From JBOHDX01 sp050700835 (lineage in GTDB: Bacteria > Actinomycetota > Actinomycetes > Propionibacteriales > Nocardioidaceae): a stretch of 64,000 nucleotides of DNA. Made by a program: the position numbers and the translations under genes. The DNA lies in assembly GCA_050700835.1 (NCBI GenBank), contig JBOHDX010000015.1:28249-92248 (forward strand). Reading direction: 5' to 3'. Positions 15,779 through 25,204 of the stretch are shown one piece after another; the stretch's first letter is position 1, and the number at the start of each line of letters is the position of its first letter. The notes under the pieces are model-generated. The model had not been told where the DNA came from. It did no database searches and was given only the letters and a program-made list of their open reading frames with translations.

Positions 15779-16947
15779 GAGTCCGCTCTCTCGAGCGGGA
15801 GCGAGGCCCGCAGCACGAAGCCTCCCGAGGTGGCGATGAACGCCGACATGTCCCCGCCGTACGCCTTGACCCGTTCCCCGATGCCGATCAGCCCGTGCCC
15901 GAACCCGTCGCCTTGTGCGAAGCCCCCAGGCCCGTCGTCGCGCACCTCGAGCCGCAGCTGGTCGGGCGCGTACGCGACGATCACGTCGGCCCGGCGTCCG
16001 CCGGAGTGCTTGAGGGCGTTGGTGAGCCCCTCCTGGACGATGCGGTATGCAGAGAGGTCGAGCGAGCGCGGCAGGGCGACCGGATCGCCGTCCACGTGGA
16101 GTCGTACGTCGAGCCCCGCGGCGCGGACGTCTCCCGCCAGGCTCTGAAGATCGTCCAGTCCGGGGTTCGGCGTGAGCCCGACCAGGTCATCGCCCTGCCG
16201 CAGAGCACCCAGCAGCCGGCGCATCTCCGCGAGCGCCGTACGGCCCGCCTGCTCGACGTTCAGCAGCGCCTGGCCCTCCTCCGATGCCGCCGGCATCCGG
16301 TGCCGGACCGCCCCGACCTGGAGGACCATCACGCTCACCGCGTGGGCCACCACGTCGTGGAGCTCGCGCGCCATCCGGGCGCGCTCCTCGGCCACCGCCA
16401 CCCGGGCCGCGGCCTCGCGTTCACGTTCGGCCCGGCGGGCGCGCTCCTCCGCTGCATCGCTCCGCTCCGCCCTGTCTCGCAGTGCGAAGCCCACGATCCA
16501 CGCGACCGCGAACAGCACAGGGGTGAACAGCAGGTCGCCCGCCGAGTGTGTCGGGTCGTGATAGACCACGACCGCGGCGCCGACCAGCACCAGCACCAGA
16601 CCGATCCGAGCCTGGAGTCCGCGGCGCAGGCTGCCGAGCAGCGCGGCGGCAACCATGCCGCAGAGGAATACCCCGGCCTGGGTCGTGATCACCTGGTGGT
16701 CGAGGAAGCTCAGTCCTGGGCACGCGGTCCAGACGAACGCCGGGGCGAGGAAGGGTGAGCGCCTGCGCGCACACAGCACCAGCAAGACGCCGCTCAGTGC
16801 GGCGACCTCGATCCACAGCTGCAGCCCGTCCGGTCGGTCCGAGTCAGTGCGCAGCAGCGTGCCGATTGCGCTTGCCGCAGCGGCGGTGAGGACTAGGACG
16901 TCGAGGCCCCAGGCCGCGAACCACCGCCAGACCCGACCCATCGCCAT
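15775..16947 (-). CDS. sensor histidine kinase, HisKA_3 type
   Basis: A 390-residue kinase. Four or five helices occupy the first 150 residues with very short external loops, so it senses a signal in or at the membrane. A coiled stretch leads to the phosphorylation helix RELHDVVAHAVSVMVLQ; the ATPase shows GLTNALKHSGG, VRDDGPGG and GLIGIGERVKAYGG. Two ATGs, 16947 and 16941, are equally possible. Its partner is the NarL-type regulator. Confidence 0.9.
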   Translation of the reverse strand: MAMGRVWRWFAAWGLDVLVLTAAAASAIGTLLRTDSDRPDGLQLWIEVAALSGVLLVLCARRRSPFLAPAFVWTACPGLSFLDHQVITTQAGVFLCGMVAAALLGSLRRGLQARIGLVLVLVGAAVVVYHDPTHSAGDLLFTPVLFAVAWIVGFALRDRAERSDAAEERARRAEREREAAARVAVAEERARMARELHDVVAHAVSVMVLQVGAVRHRMPAASEEGQALLNVEQAGRTALAEMRRLLGALRQGDDLVGLTPNPGLDDLQSLAGDVRAAGLDVRLHVDGDPVALPRSLDLSAYRIVQEGLTNALKHSGGRRADVIVAYAPDQLRLEVRDDGPGGFAQGDGFGHGLIGIGERVKAYGGDMSAFIATSGGFVLRASLPLERADS

Positions 16948-17043
16948 AACGTACGGCAGGTGCCGTGCGCCCGCGTCCTACAAAAGTAGCGAGGTTGATG
17001 CGAAGTGGTCGGCGCTTTCCAAGGCAGGCCACCGTTTGTGAGG

Positions 17044-19218
17044 TCAGAGGATGACGGTGATCGTGTACGCGGTGATGGCGGTGTGGTTGCCGATGCTGTC
17101 GCTTCCGCGGAGACGGAACGTGTGCCCACCGAGCGCCGGCAACGACACCGTCTGGCGGTTCGGACTCGACGTGGTTGTCCATGGACCGCCGTCGAGGCTG
17201 TACTGGTAGCTCAGGCCCGACACGGCCGTCCAGGTGAAGGTGCCGGAGTTGCCGATCAGGATGATCGATGCGGGCTTGCTCAGCAGGGTGGGAGCTCCGG
17301 CGGCGATCGTGACCGACGCGGACACTGCCGGGCCCCGGTTGCCGGCCGGGTCGATTGCGAACGCCGAGATGGTGTGGGGTCCGTCGGCCAGTCCGGTGTA
17401 GCCGATGGCGTCCGAGCAGACGGTCGCGGCGCCGCCGTCGAGGGCGCACCACGCCGTGGCGGTCGAGTCGTTCAGCTGGAAGGTTGCGGTCATCGACGAG
17501 GTGGCCAGGACCGCCGGCGGGGTGGACGTCCACATGACCGCGGGTGCAGTCGTGTCGACGGTGAAACTGGTGTGTTGGGCCGGTCCTGCGGCGCCGTCGA
17601 CATTGGTGGCCCAGACGCTGATCGTGTGGACGCCGTCGGCGAGGTTGGTGAACGTGACAGTGCCGCCGGTGCACTCACGCGCCGACCCCCCGTCGACGGA
17701 GCAGAACGCGGCGGCGGCGCCCGGGTCGGCGGAGAAGCCGACGGTGGCATGCGGGACCGTGATCGTCGACGACGGCACGGAAGTGAGACTGACATCGACC
17801 AGCGGAGCAACCGGTGAGGTGGTGGTCCCCGTCGAGGGCGGGTTGGTCGGGCCCGTCCCGGAGGGTGGCGATGACGACGGTCCGGGCATGCTCGGGCCGG
17901 TCCCGGCCGGACCTGTGATGGTGGACCCAGGCGGACTGATCGGACCGCCGCCCCCGCCGGTCGGGCTGGCGGCGGTGCTCGGTCCGCCTCCCAGGCTGGG
18001 ACCGGTCGTCGGTCCGGTTGAGGGTGCCGACCCGCTGGGCGTACTAGTGTCGGCCGGTGTCTGGGTTGTGGAGGAAGCGGCCGGATCGGCGAACTGACCG
18101 AGGGCAGGACGATCCGCGGCGGCGACCGGTCGCCCCGGTTGCCCGACGGCGGTCGGAGTCACGGTGGCGGCGAGGCCCCCGACCACGACCGCGGCTGCCG
18201 CGGCGCCTTGGGGTGCCGCGGCCACCGCCTTGGGCGTGGTCTGAGCAAGCAGCCTCAGCATCGGGATGTTCATCAGCAGCGCCCCAGGACCCATCGCCCA
18301 CAACAACCTGGGCAGCGAGATCGACAAGAACGCTCTCACGTAGGTGGGGTCGAACTGGGTGCCTGCACAACGCGCGAGCTCGGCGCGGGCGGCGACGGTC
18401 GCCATGGGCTTCTTGTACGCGCGGTGTGCGGTCATCACCTCGTACGAGTCGGCGATCGAGACGATTCGCGCCGCACGACAGATGTCGTGCCCGGCGAGCT
18501 GGTCGGGGTAGCCCGTGCCGTCGAACCTCTCGTGGTGCTGGCGTACCGCGGCGCCCCACTCGCCAAGCCATCCGACCAGCGGGCCAAGCAGTTGCTCGCC
18601 GAGCGTGGGGTGTTCGGCAACCAGGTGCCACTCGGCGTTGCTGAGTCTTGTCGGCTTGTTCAGGATCGCCGGCGCGACTCGAAGCTTTCCGACGTCGTGC
18701 AGCAGGGCGGCCCAGCGAAGCCTGTCACGGTCCTCACGCGGCAGTCGAAGCTCCTCGCCGAGCAGGTCGACGAACACCCGCACTCGTTCACAGTGGCCGC
18801 GGGTGCGACGGTCGTGAGCCGTCATGGCGGTGACAAGCGCCAGCACGGATTCGGCCACATGGGCGGCATCTCGGGTACGCGCCTGCGCCACCCGGTCGTT
18901 GAGCATTCTGGTGGACGTCGCGCCGCGCGCCACGCGGAGCCGATTGGGCGCCCGCTCTGGGAACAGCATGCTGAGTTTCAGCAGGGCCGCCAGCGGCAGG
19001 AATCTTCGGGTGCCGCGTTCGACGGCGACGCACACCGCAAGGCTCGCCACGACCACCACGAGCAGCCACCAGCGGTTGTGTCGAATCTGTCCGGTGAGCA
19101 GGTGACTGGCCGACACTGACGTCCCGTATCCGGCCGCCAAGGGCACGGCCACGATCGCGATGCGCAGCATCAGGGCAAGGACAGGGCGTGCCCGCCAGCG
19201 TGTCGGATCATCCCTCAC
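17044..19218 (-). CDS. HD-GYP c-di-GMP phosphodiesterase with external Ig-like repeats
   Basis: A 724-residue protein. Two helices (residues 13-33 and 48-66) precede a cytoplasmic HD-GYP domain: HDVGK at 174-178, HHERFDGTGYP at 228-238, and further family blocks RAARIVSIADSYEVMTAHR (248-266). Two more hydrophobic stretches (about 298-326 and 333-352) are followed by a Pro/Gly/Ser/Thr linker (about 360-465) and three Ig-like repeats, two of them ending with LADG(V/P)HTIS. The phosphodiesterase residues look intact, so it should degrade c-di-GMP. Whether the tail is outside depends on how many helices cross the membrane. HD-GYP domains on adhesin-like tails are unusual. Confidence 0.85.
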   Translation of the reverse strand: MRDDPTRWRARPVLALMLRIAIVAVPLAAGYGTSVSASHLLTGQIRHNRWWLLVVVVASLAVCVAVERGTRRFLPLAALLKLSMLFPERAPNRLRVARGATSTRMLNDRVAQARTRDAAHVAESVLALVTAMTAHDRRTRGHCERVRVFVDLLGEELRLPREDRDRLRWAALLHDVGKLRVAPAILNKPTRLSNAEWHLVAEHPTLGEQLLGPLVGWLGEWGAAVRQHHERFDGTGYPDQLAGHDICRAARIVSIADSYEVMTAHRAYKKPMATVAARAELARCAGTQFDPTYVRAFLSISLPRLLWAMGPGALLMNIPMLRLLAQTTPKAVAAAPQGAAAAAVVVGGLAATVTPTAVGQPGRPVAAADRPALGQFADPAASSTTQTPADTSTPSGSAPSTGPTTGPSLGGGPSTAASPTGGGGGPISPPGSTITGPAGTGPSMPGPSSSPPSGTGPTNPPSTGTTTSPVAPLVDVSLTSVPSSTITVPHATVGFSADPGAAAAFCSVDGGSARECTGGTVTFTNLADGVHTISVWATNVDGAAGPAQHTSFTVDTTAPAVMWTSTPPAVLATSSMTATFQLNDSTATAWCALDGGAATVCSDAIGYTGLADGPHTISAFAIDPAGNRGPAVSASVTIAAGAPTLLSKPASIILIGNSGTFTWTAVSGLSYQYSLDGGPWTTTSSPNRQTVSLPALGGHTFRLRGSDSIGNHTAITAYTITVIL

Positions 19219-19355
19219 GTCCTGCGTATCGGCGGGGCCGACGCCAAACTGAGAGAATCCGACGACTCCACTGAGGACTGACGCACCCGCTCGCTTCCCG
19301 CCGTCGGTGCCCGGCGCGATACTGCCGAGGTATCCGATCGCAACGAGGAGGCACT

Positions 19356-19778
19356 ATGTCCAGCCGGCTCAACCCGTACCTGAGCTTCCGCGGCAATGCC
19401 AGGGAAGCGATGCAGTTCTATCAGTCGGTCTTCGGCGGCGAGCTGACCGTCAGCACGTTCGCCGACGTGCCCGGAATGCCGGGTGTCGAGGCGTCGGAGG
19501 CGAACAAGGTCATGCATTCGACGCTCGAGACGCCGGACGGGCTCACCTTGATGGGTGCCGACACCCCGACCCATATGGACTACAGCGCCCCCGCCGGCAT
19601 GAGCGTCTCGCTCAGCGGTGACCACGAGGCCACGTTGCGCGGATACTGGGACGGCCTTGCCGACGGCGCGACGGTCGGCGTTCCTTTGGAGAAGGCGCCG
19701 TGGGGCGACACGTTCGGCATGCTCACCGACAAGTTCGGCACGCCGTGGCTGGTCAACATCGCCGGCCAGCCCACCTGA
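19356..19778 (+). CDS. VOC/PhnB-like glyoxalase-fold protein
   Basis: A 140-residue protein of the PhnB branch of the vicinal-oxygen-chelate superfamily: PYLSFRGNAREAMQFYQSVF at the start, VMHSTLETPDGLTLMGAD in the middle, and the terminal block WGDTFGMLTDKFGTPWLVN. AGGAGG lies 8 nt before ATG 19356. The family includes DNA-demethylation-like and thiol-transfer members, and the reaction here cannot be predicted. Confidence 0.88.
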   Translation: MSSRLNPYLSFRGNAREAMQFYQSVFGGELTVSTFADVPGMPGVEASEANKVMHSTLETPDGLTLMGADTPTHMDYSAPAGMSVSLSGDHEATLRGYWDGLADGATVGVPLEKAPWGDTFGMLTDKFGTPWLVNIAGQPT

Positions 19779-19823
19779 CTTGACGCTCGGGGACCGGTGC
19801 GTGCCGTCGGAGGGCGCACGGGT

Positions 19824-20147
19824 TCAAGCGGCGCCGCGCTGTAGATTCCATGCCGCCACGAGGGCGTCTTCAACAGCTCCTGCATCGGCGGCTGCGAGGT
19901 CAGCGACGACCATCATGTGCTTGCGGAAACGGCTCGGAACGCAGAATGTGGTGGGGAACTCGTGCAGCACCGCGTCGCGGTAGTCAAAGTCCGCGCGGAT
20001 CACAACGTGCGTGCCGTCAAGCTGGCGGGCAACCAGCCGGCCGTGGACTCGCCACTGGGCCAGTTCACCTGACGTGGTCCGCCGAACACCCTCCAACTTG
20101 GCGGCCAGAGCGGCCACGTCGCTCATCCGCATGGGGCAGTCTTGCAC
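19824..20147 (-). CDS. MmcQ/YjbR family protein
   Basis: A 107-residue protein matching the MmcQ/YjbR DNA-binding-like fold, with the central VARQLDGTHVVIRADFD and the closing LVAAWNLQRGA typical of the family. GTG 20147 is chosen over two in-frame ATGs because AGGAG ends 5 nt upstream of it. Function is not established for the family. It is divergent from the FUSC-type gene. Confidence 0.75.
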   Translation of the reverse strand: MQDCPMRMSDVAALAAKLEGVRRTTSGELAQWRVHGRLVARQLDGTHVVIRADFDYRDAVLHEFPTTFCVPSRFRKHMMVVADLAAADAGAVEDALVAAWNLQRGAA

Positions 20148-20217
20148 CCACTCTCCTGAGCAATGACCCTCAACGCACCCGCCGATCCGGAGCTGGCGGC
20201 GGACCTATGCTCGCGTG

Positions 20218-21297
20218 ATGAGGGAGAGACTGCGCGATCCGATCTTCTGGAACGATGTCCTGCAGCTCCTCAAGACGGCGCTGGCGGCGGTCACTGCCTG
20301 GGTTTTGGCACGCAGCGTCTTCGGCCTGTCGCAGCCCTTCTTGGCTCCATGGGCCGCTCTTCTTGTCGTGCACGCGACCGTCTTCCGGTCCTTCTCGCGT
20401 GGCGCCAGGCAGGTCGCCGCAACGTTCGCGGCGGTGCTGCTGGCGGCCACAGTGGGAGAGATCCTCGGGCTGGACACCTGGGCCGTCGCCGTCCTGTTGG
20501 TGGTGGGCTTGGCCTTGGGCGCTGTGCCGTGGCTGGGCGCCGAGACCACCACCATCGCCAGCACCGCGGTGGTGGTGCTGACCACCGGCTATGCCGACGT
20601 CCTGCTGTACTCCCGACTGATCGACACCGCGATCGGCGTGGTCGTGGGGCTGGTAGTGAACTTCCTGGTCTGGCCGCCGCTGCGCCGGCGCACGACGATC
20701 ATTGCGATGGACCGGATCGACGACGACATCGGGGAGCTTTTGGTCGACATGGGGTTGACCTTGTCCGGCGGCTGTGACGACGACGACATCGCCGAGTGGA
20801 TCGAGCGCACCCGGGACCTCGACGGCGACCTGGACCACGCCTGGTCGCTGGTGAGACAGGCCACGGAGAGCGCCCGGCTGAACCCGCGCCGCCCCGCCCA
20901 CGAACTGCGGGATCCGCAGCAGTGGCATCAGCTGCTGCGCCGTATGGAGCAGACGATCGCCGAGATCCGCAGCATGGCCCGCACCCTGGACGCCCATGTG
21001 GCCAGACGCAACACCTGGACGTCATCCTTCGCGGCGCCATGGACGACGCTGCTGACCGACACCGGAAAAGCCATCGTCGACGCCGACCCCGAGGCGCTGC
21101 GCGCGGTGCACGACCGACTTCGGCGACTGGTGGAGAAGGTCTCCGCGCTCGACGAACACCTCGAGCAGTGGCCACTGTACGGAGCCCTGATCATCAACCT
21201 GCGCAACATCCTCGACGCGATGGACGAGGTAGCGGTCGCCAACCCGATGGGGCAGCCCCCGGTGCCGCTGGCCCGGCTCCGCCCCGGGACCCGCTAA
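20218..21297 (+). CDS. FUSC/aromatic acid exporter-like membrane protein
   Basis: A 359-residue protein: five or six short helices in the first 150 residues, including QPFLAPWAALLVVHATVFRS and the GxxxG-rich ALGAVPWLGAETTTIAST, then a long cytoplasmic coiled-coil half. The pattern is that of the FUSC family (YccS/AaeB-like), thought to export small aromatic or organic acids. GTG 20215 precedes ATG 20218 and either could start it. Its stop overlaps the stop of the convergent gene by 4 nt. Confidence 0.8.
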   Translation: MRERLRDPIFWNDVLQLLKTALAAVTAWVLARSVFGLSQPFLAPWAALLVVHATVFRSFSRGARQVAATFAAVLLAATVGEILGLDTWAVAVLLVVGLALGAVPWLGAETTTIASTAVVVLTTGYADVLLYSRLIDTAIGVVVGLVVNFLVWPPLRRRTTIIAMDRIDDDIGELLVDMGLTLSGGCDDDDIAEWIERTRDLDGDLDHAWSLVRQATESARLNPRRPAHELRDPQQWHQLLRRMEQTIAEIRSMARTLDAHVARRNTWTSSFAAPWTTLLTDTGKAIVDADPEALRAVHDRLRRLVEKVSALDEHLEQWPLYGALIINLRNILDAMDEVAVANPMGQPPVPLARLRPGTR

Positions 21298-21737
21298 CGC
21301 GCAGGGCCCTCGCTGTCACGCCGCGTCGTTCGAACAGAGGTGACGACACCCCACACCACAACCACCGCCGCGACCACCGCGGTTCCGATCCACCACGACT
21401 CCAGGTACGGCCGGTCCAAGACGTTGGGGTTGGAGGGCAGCTGGCCGTATCGGCCGAGTACCGGGAGCGCGAACAAGGTGGTGCTCCCCCACACGACGAG
21501 GGCGACCACCAAGGGCTGCCGCCAGGCGTGTGGCAGCCAATGGGCCGCGGCGAACCCGGCGGCGACGACCGCCGGTGCCAGCACTGCGTCGTGGAGCAGC
21601 ACACCGCCGGCCAGCCAGGTCAGGACTGGGCGCCAGGCAGAGGGGCCCAGCTCGTACGCCCGGTAGAGGCCGTAGCCGACCGCGGCCAACCCGAGGCCGC
21701 CGACGACGCCGCGGACTGCCGGCTCGCCGTGGCTCAC
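21294..21737 (-). CDS. four-helix membrane protein of unknown function
   Basis: A 147-residue polytopic protein with four helices and a short conserved-looking external loop (YGQLPSNPNVLDRPYLESWW) between helices three and four. I do not recognise a family. GTG 21737 overlaps the stop of the oxidoreductase by 4 nt (GTGA), and the gene is last in the leftward operon, so it probably serves as a membrane partner of the oxidoreductase. Confidence 0.75.
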   Translation of the reverse strand: MSHGEPAVRGVVGGLGLAAVGYGLYRAYELGPSAWRPVLTWLAGGVLLHDAVLAPAVVAAGFAAAHWLPHAWRQPLVVALVVWGSTTLFALPVLGRYGQLPSNPNVLDRPYLESWWIGTAVVAAVVVVWGVVTSVRTTRRDSEGPAR

Positions 21738-22906
21738 GCGATCACGTCCAGGCTGGACACCCATTTTGTCTGCAGAACCCCTGGCCGACTCGCGGTGATC
21801 AGTCGGCACGGGAACCCATGCTCCAGGTCCAGCACTTTCCCGTTCAACGCAAGGGCGATCAGCGAGTCGCCGTCTTCGCTGAACTGTTCCGGGAGGGTCG
21901 ACTGCCGAAACGACCCAGCCGGCTGGAGCGAGGTGACCGACACGACCGAGCGTGCTGGAGCGCCGGCCCTGGCCAGCAGGTCGCGCACTCGCACGCCGGT
22001 CCAGGTGGCCCCGGCGCTCCACCCCTCCACGCACGAGATCGGCAACGAAGCGGTGACCTGCGGCATCGCCTGCAGCTCGGCCCGGCTGAAGTGCCGCGTG
22101 GTGGCGCCGTGGGTCACCCTCAATCGCCAACCAGGGTCCGTTGCGATCTTGAGCACGTTGGCGGACGAGGCGCTGCGATTGACCGGTACCCCTTGCGGCC
22201 CGGTTCCGCTGCGTACCGCGAAGATCGACACCTGCCGCAAGAACGGGACGGACGCGCCCGCGGTGGCCAGGACGGCGACGCCGACGGCCGCCCACGTGGT
22301 ACGCAACAGCCCACGCCGCGACAGCGTCGGAGTCGTGACGCCGGTGGACCCGTCCGCCGATGCCGGTGTGGGCGCATGAACGGGCGTGGACAGGCCCCGG
22401 CGTACAACGGGCAGCTTGACCGCCACATGCACCAGGACCGACCCGATGGCGATGTAGGAGACCGCGTAGTGGGCGGCGCGGAACGAGAAGCCGAACGGGT
22501 ACCAGACGGCCGAGTCGGACAGTCCGGTGGCGAGCATGAAGATTGCGCTCGCCATCAGAACGGCGATCGAGACGCGCTCCAGCAGATGCAGAAGCGTCTC
22601 GCGCCGGGGCGGCAACGGAAGCCGGGCGAACAGCTTGGGGAACACCGACCACAGCTTGACCAGCAGCAGGGGTACGGCGGCAGTGCCGCTGATGATGTGC
22701 AGACCCTGGGTGACGCGGTACAAGGACACGGGCCGGGTCGGGTAGGTGAACCAGGAGTGCGGCGTCTGCGCGAAGTGGCTGAGCAGCCCGGTCAAGAACG
22801 CGATGACGAAGCAGACCCCGAGCCAGATGCTGACCCTGGATGTCACCGGCTCGCCGCGCAGCGGCGACGTGAAGTCGTCCTCGGCCGGCAGCCGGGGGCG
22901 CTTCAC
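21734..22906 (-). CDS. cytochrome b-like/molybdopterin oxidoreductase fusion (MsrPQ-like arrangement)
   Basis: A 390-residue fusion. Residues 24-155 hold four helices with histidines at helix ends (QGLHIISG, RAAHYAVSY, VLVHVAVK), as in cytochrome b561-type proteins. A twin-arginine stretch SRRGLLRTTWAAVGVAVLA begins near residue 190, so the C-terminal domain is likely exported. That domain is the sulfite-oxidase fold, with the molybdenum-ligand cysteine in PISCVEGWS and the closing LEHGFPCRLI. It resembles MsrP joined to a heme partner in one chain. GTGA overlaps link it to both neighbours. Substrate unknown; repair or oxidation of a surface compound is plausible. Confidence 0.82.
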   Translation of the reverse strand: MKRPRLPAEDDFTSPLRGEPVTSRVSIWLGVCFVIAFLTGLLSHFAQTPHSWFTYPTRPVSLYRVTQGLHIISGTAAVPLLLVKLWSVFPKLFARLPLPPRRETLLHLLERVSIAVLMASAIFMLATGLSDSAVWYPFGFSFRAAHYAVSYIAIGSVLVHVAVKLPVVRRGLSTPVHAPTPASADGSTGVTTPTLSRRGLLRTTWAAVGVAVLATAGASVPFLRQVSIFAVRSGTGPQGVPVNRSASSANVLKIATDPGWRLRVTHGATTRHFSRAELQAMPQVTASLPISCVEGWSAGATWTGVRVRDLLARAGAPARSVVSVTSLQPAGSFRQSTLPEQFSEDGDSLIALALNGKVLDLEHGFPCRLITASRPGVLQTKWVSSLDVIA

Positions 22907-23574
22907 CGCGCACCTGCGGTCCGGCGAAGCGTCGCCACCCACCGACGGTCTCTGCTGTCGACGCCGACCAGCTCCAGACCGGAGGCACGCGCGATCGACC
23001 CGACGACGTCGGCGGAGACCGTCGCCCACGCGAAGGGCCGGCTCACGCGCCGACCCAGGCGCAGCTGCACCAGGTCGGTGCGAAGACCATTGCCTGGAGG
23101 CGCCACTTCGACCAAGACCCGGCCAAGGTGGCACACGAGATCGCGCACCCGGGACAGCAGGCTGACCGGGTCGCCGCCGATCCCCACGTTCCCGTCGGCC
23201 AGCAGAAGGTAGTGCCAACGTCCGCTGCCGGGCAGGTCATCGAACACGTCTCGCTGCAAAGCCACGGCGCCGCGGCGCCGCGCTTGACGCACCGCCTCAG
23301 CAGACACGTCGATGCCGAGGGCCGCGATGCCTCGTGCCGCCAGCGCACCCGCAAGCCGGCCCGGGCCGCAACCCACGTCGAGGGTTGGTCCCTCACAGAC
23401 CGCCAGGAACAACGCATGATCTGTGGGGTCGGGGAGCGCAGCCCAGCGCGGCGTCGGCAGAGCCCAGGACCGGCCGTCCGGCCACAGGACTTCGCACCGT
23501 TCGCCGCGCAGCGCGCGGTCGAACACCTCGACCGGAGCCGGACCAACCGACCGGGAACGCGTGCCGGCACTCAT
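22903..23574 (-). CDS. class I SAM-dependent methyltransferase
   Basis: A 223-residue methyltransferase: motif I is TLDVGCGPGRLAGALA, the acidic residue is in GIDVSAEAV, and DVFDDLPGSGRWHYLLLADG is motif II. ATG 23574 overlaps the DUF2064 stop (ATGA); the gene is coupled at both ends. In this glycan-like locus it may methylate a sugar or lipid intermediate. That is inference. Confidence 0.85.
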   Translation of the reverse strand: MSAGTRSRSVGPAPVEVFDRALRGERCEVLWPDGRSWALPTPRWAALPDPTDHALFLAVCEGPTLDVGCGPGRLAGALAARGIAALGIDVSAEAVRQARRRGAVALQRDVFDDLPGSGRWHYLLLADGNVGIGGDPVSLLSRVRDLVCHLGRVLVEVAPPGNGLRTDLVQLRLGRRVSRPFAWATVSADVVGSIARASGLELVGVDSRDRRWVATLRRTAGAR

Positions 23575-24284
23575 CGCGGGTCTGCCGCGGCCCGTCGCAC
23601 CACGAGCGCCTGCGTATCCGCGACCGCGTCGGCGAATCGGCCGGCGCACGTCGCGGCCACCGCCTTGGCGTCATCCCAGGTGTCGACGTCGCCCAACGTG
23701 GGCAGCCTGGAGACCGCCACCCCGCACGCTTCGAGGGCAGCACGGGTCGCCGTACCGGTGTCGGGGCGCGACATCGGTACGTCACGAAGAGCGGTTGCCG
23801 CCTCGGGGTTCCGCAGGGCCAGGCACCACCAACCGCCGTCGTACGCCGGACCGAGCGCGGCCTGGTGGCGGTCCAGTGACCATGCCGCGTGCATCAGCGT
23901 CTGCGGTTGCACGTGGGGCGTGTCCATGCCGATCTGCACGATCCCGCTGCTGCCGCACCGACGAGCCGCCTCGGCGTGCGCGTGCGCGAGGCGAGCGCCG
24001 AGCCCACTGCCTTGCTGCTCGAACACATCACAGCGTCCGAGGGCGTGCACGACCTGCTTCGACCGCTGCGAGCGTGCGATGTCCCCGGTGATCGCCACCA
24101 GCGTTGTGAGCCCGGTGGCCGCCGCCGCGGCCAGAGTGTCCAGCAGCGCTGCCGCCGCCATGTCCGCGGCCAGCAGCGGGCCGACCGTTGCGGCCAGTCG
24201 AGTCTTCGCCAGTCCGGCAACAGGTGCTTTGGCCAGGACCAGCAAGACCGCGCCCGCGACACCGCGCGCCGGCGACCGCTTCAC
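23571..24284 (-). CDS. DUF2064/TIGR04282 glycosyltransferase-fold protein
   Basis: A 237-residue protein of the DUF2064 family: LLVLAKAPVAGLAKTRLAAT near the start is the nucleotide-binding loop shared with GT-A nucleotidyltransferases; VQIGMDTPHVQPQTL and GPAYDGGWWCLALR are the other hallmark blocks, where G-x-D-x-P and DGG-W are expected. GTG 24284 overlaps the upstream stop. Rv0540 of M. tuberculosis has this architecture and the same neighbour, as I recall. Its product is unknown. Confidence 0.85.
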   Translation of the reverse strand: MKRSPARGVAGAVLLVLAKAPVAGLAKTRLAATVGPLLAADMAAAALLDTLAAAAATGLTTLVAITGDIARSQRSKQVVHALGRCDVFEQQGSGLGARLAHAHAEAARRCGSSGIVQIGMDTPHVQPQTLMHAAWSLDRHQAALGPAYDGGWWCLALRNPEAATALRDVPMSRPDTGTATRAALEACGVAVSRLPTLGDVDTWDDAKAVAATCAGRFADAVADTQALVVRRAAADPR

Positions 24285-25012
24285 CGATCCGCCCCCGCCA
24301 CTAGTGCCGGGCCGCCGCGGTCGCCGGAGAATCGGGGCCAGCGCCACAGCACCCGGGCAAAGTCATGCGCGGCACGCAGCGTGCCACCCACGCTGCCGGA
24401 CACCTTTGATCTGGTGCCGGCGGCCCGCTCGGTGTAGGCGACTGGGAGCTCGCGTACCGTCCATCCGGCTTCGCTGGCCCGAACCAGCAGCTCCAACGGG
24501 TAGCCGAACCGTCGGTCGCCTAGCCCCAATGCCACCAGGTCGTCGCGCCGGCACACCCGGATCGGTGCGATGTCGTGAACAGGAAGGCCGCCGCCGCGCC
24601 GCAGCCACCAGGCGATCGCGGCGGTGCCGGCCCGAGCGTGCCACGGCCACACGCCGCGGCCGGTCGGCATCCGGCGTCCGACTGCCATCGTCGCGGTGCC
24701 TTCGCGCACCAGGGTCAGCAACGGTGGCAGGTCGGCCGGGTCCATCGACCCGTCTCCGTCGATGACTGCGAGGTAGGTACCGGTCGATGCCAGCACGCCG
24801 GCCAGCACCGCGGAGCCGTACCCGGCTTGCGGTTCGTCGACGACCGTCGCGCCGAGTGAGCGGGCAACGTCGGCGGTGGCGTCGGCGGATCCGTTATCGA
24901 CCACGATCGCGGCGAAGCCTTCCGGCAGCCGGGCGAGTACGCCGGGAAGTGCGGCCGCCTCGTCGCGGCACGGGATCACCACGTCACAGCCGACCGGACG
25001 CCCGACGAGCAT
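24281..25012 (-). CDS. prenol-phosphate-type family 2 glycosyltransferase
   Basis: A GT2 enzyme of about 243 residues of the dolichyl-phosphate-glucose/mannose synthase kind: CDVVIPCRDEAAALPGVL, VVDNGSADAT, and the DxD motif in VIDGDGSMD; the later IAPIRVCRRDDL and FGYPLELLVRA are typical of this group. No C-terminal membrane domain. It would load a sugar on a polyprenyl phosphate or similar lipid. The start is unsure: ATG 25012 has no ribosome site and an in-frame GTG further upstream is possible. First gene of the leftward operon. Confidence 0.82.
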   Translation of the reverse strand: MLVGRPVGCDVVIPCRDEAAALPGVLARLPEGFAAIVVDNGSADATADVARSLGATVVDEPQAGYGSAVLAGVLASTGTYLAVIDGDGSMDPADLPPLLTLVREGTATMAVGRRMPTGRGVWPWHARAGTAAIAWWLRRGGGLPVHDIAPIRVCRRDDLVALGLGDRRFGYPLELLVRASEAGWTVRELPVAYTERAAGTRSKVSGSVGGTLRAAHDFARVLWRWPRFSGDRGGPALVAGADR

Positions 25013-25204
25013 GGTGTCCGGGTTCGCGCGGTTCACGTCATTGGTGCCCGGATCGATGGCGTTGCAGCTACCGTCTCGGTGCGGGAGGGTCACACTAGAA
25101 ACGTAGGTGCGACGCAACGCTTTAGACCTCTGCCGGCCGGTGACGAATCTGTGACATCACACCCGGCGGGCCCCCGGCAGGCAGCGACAGGGCCGCCGGA
25201 TTCC

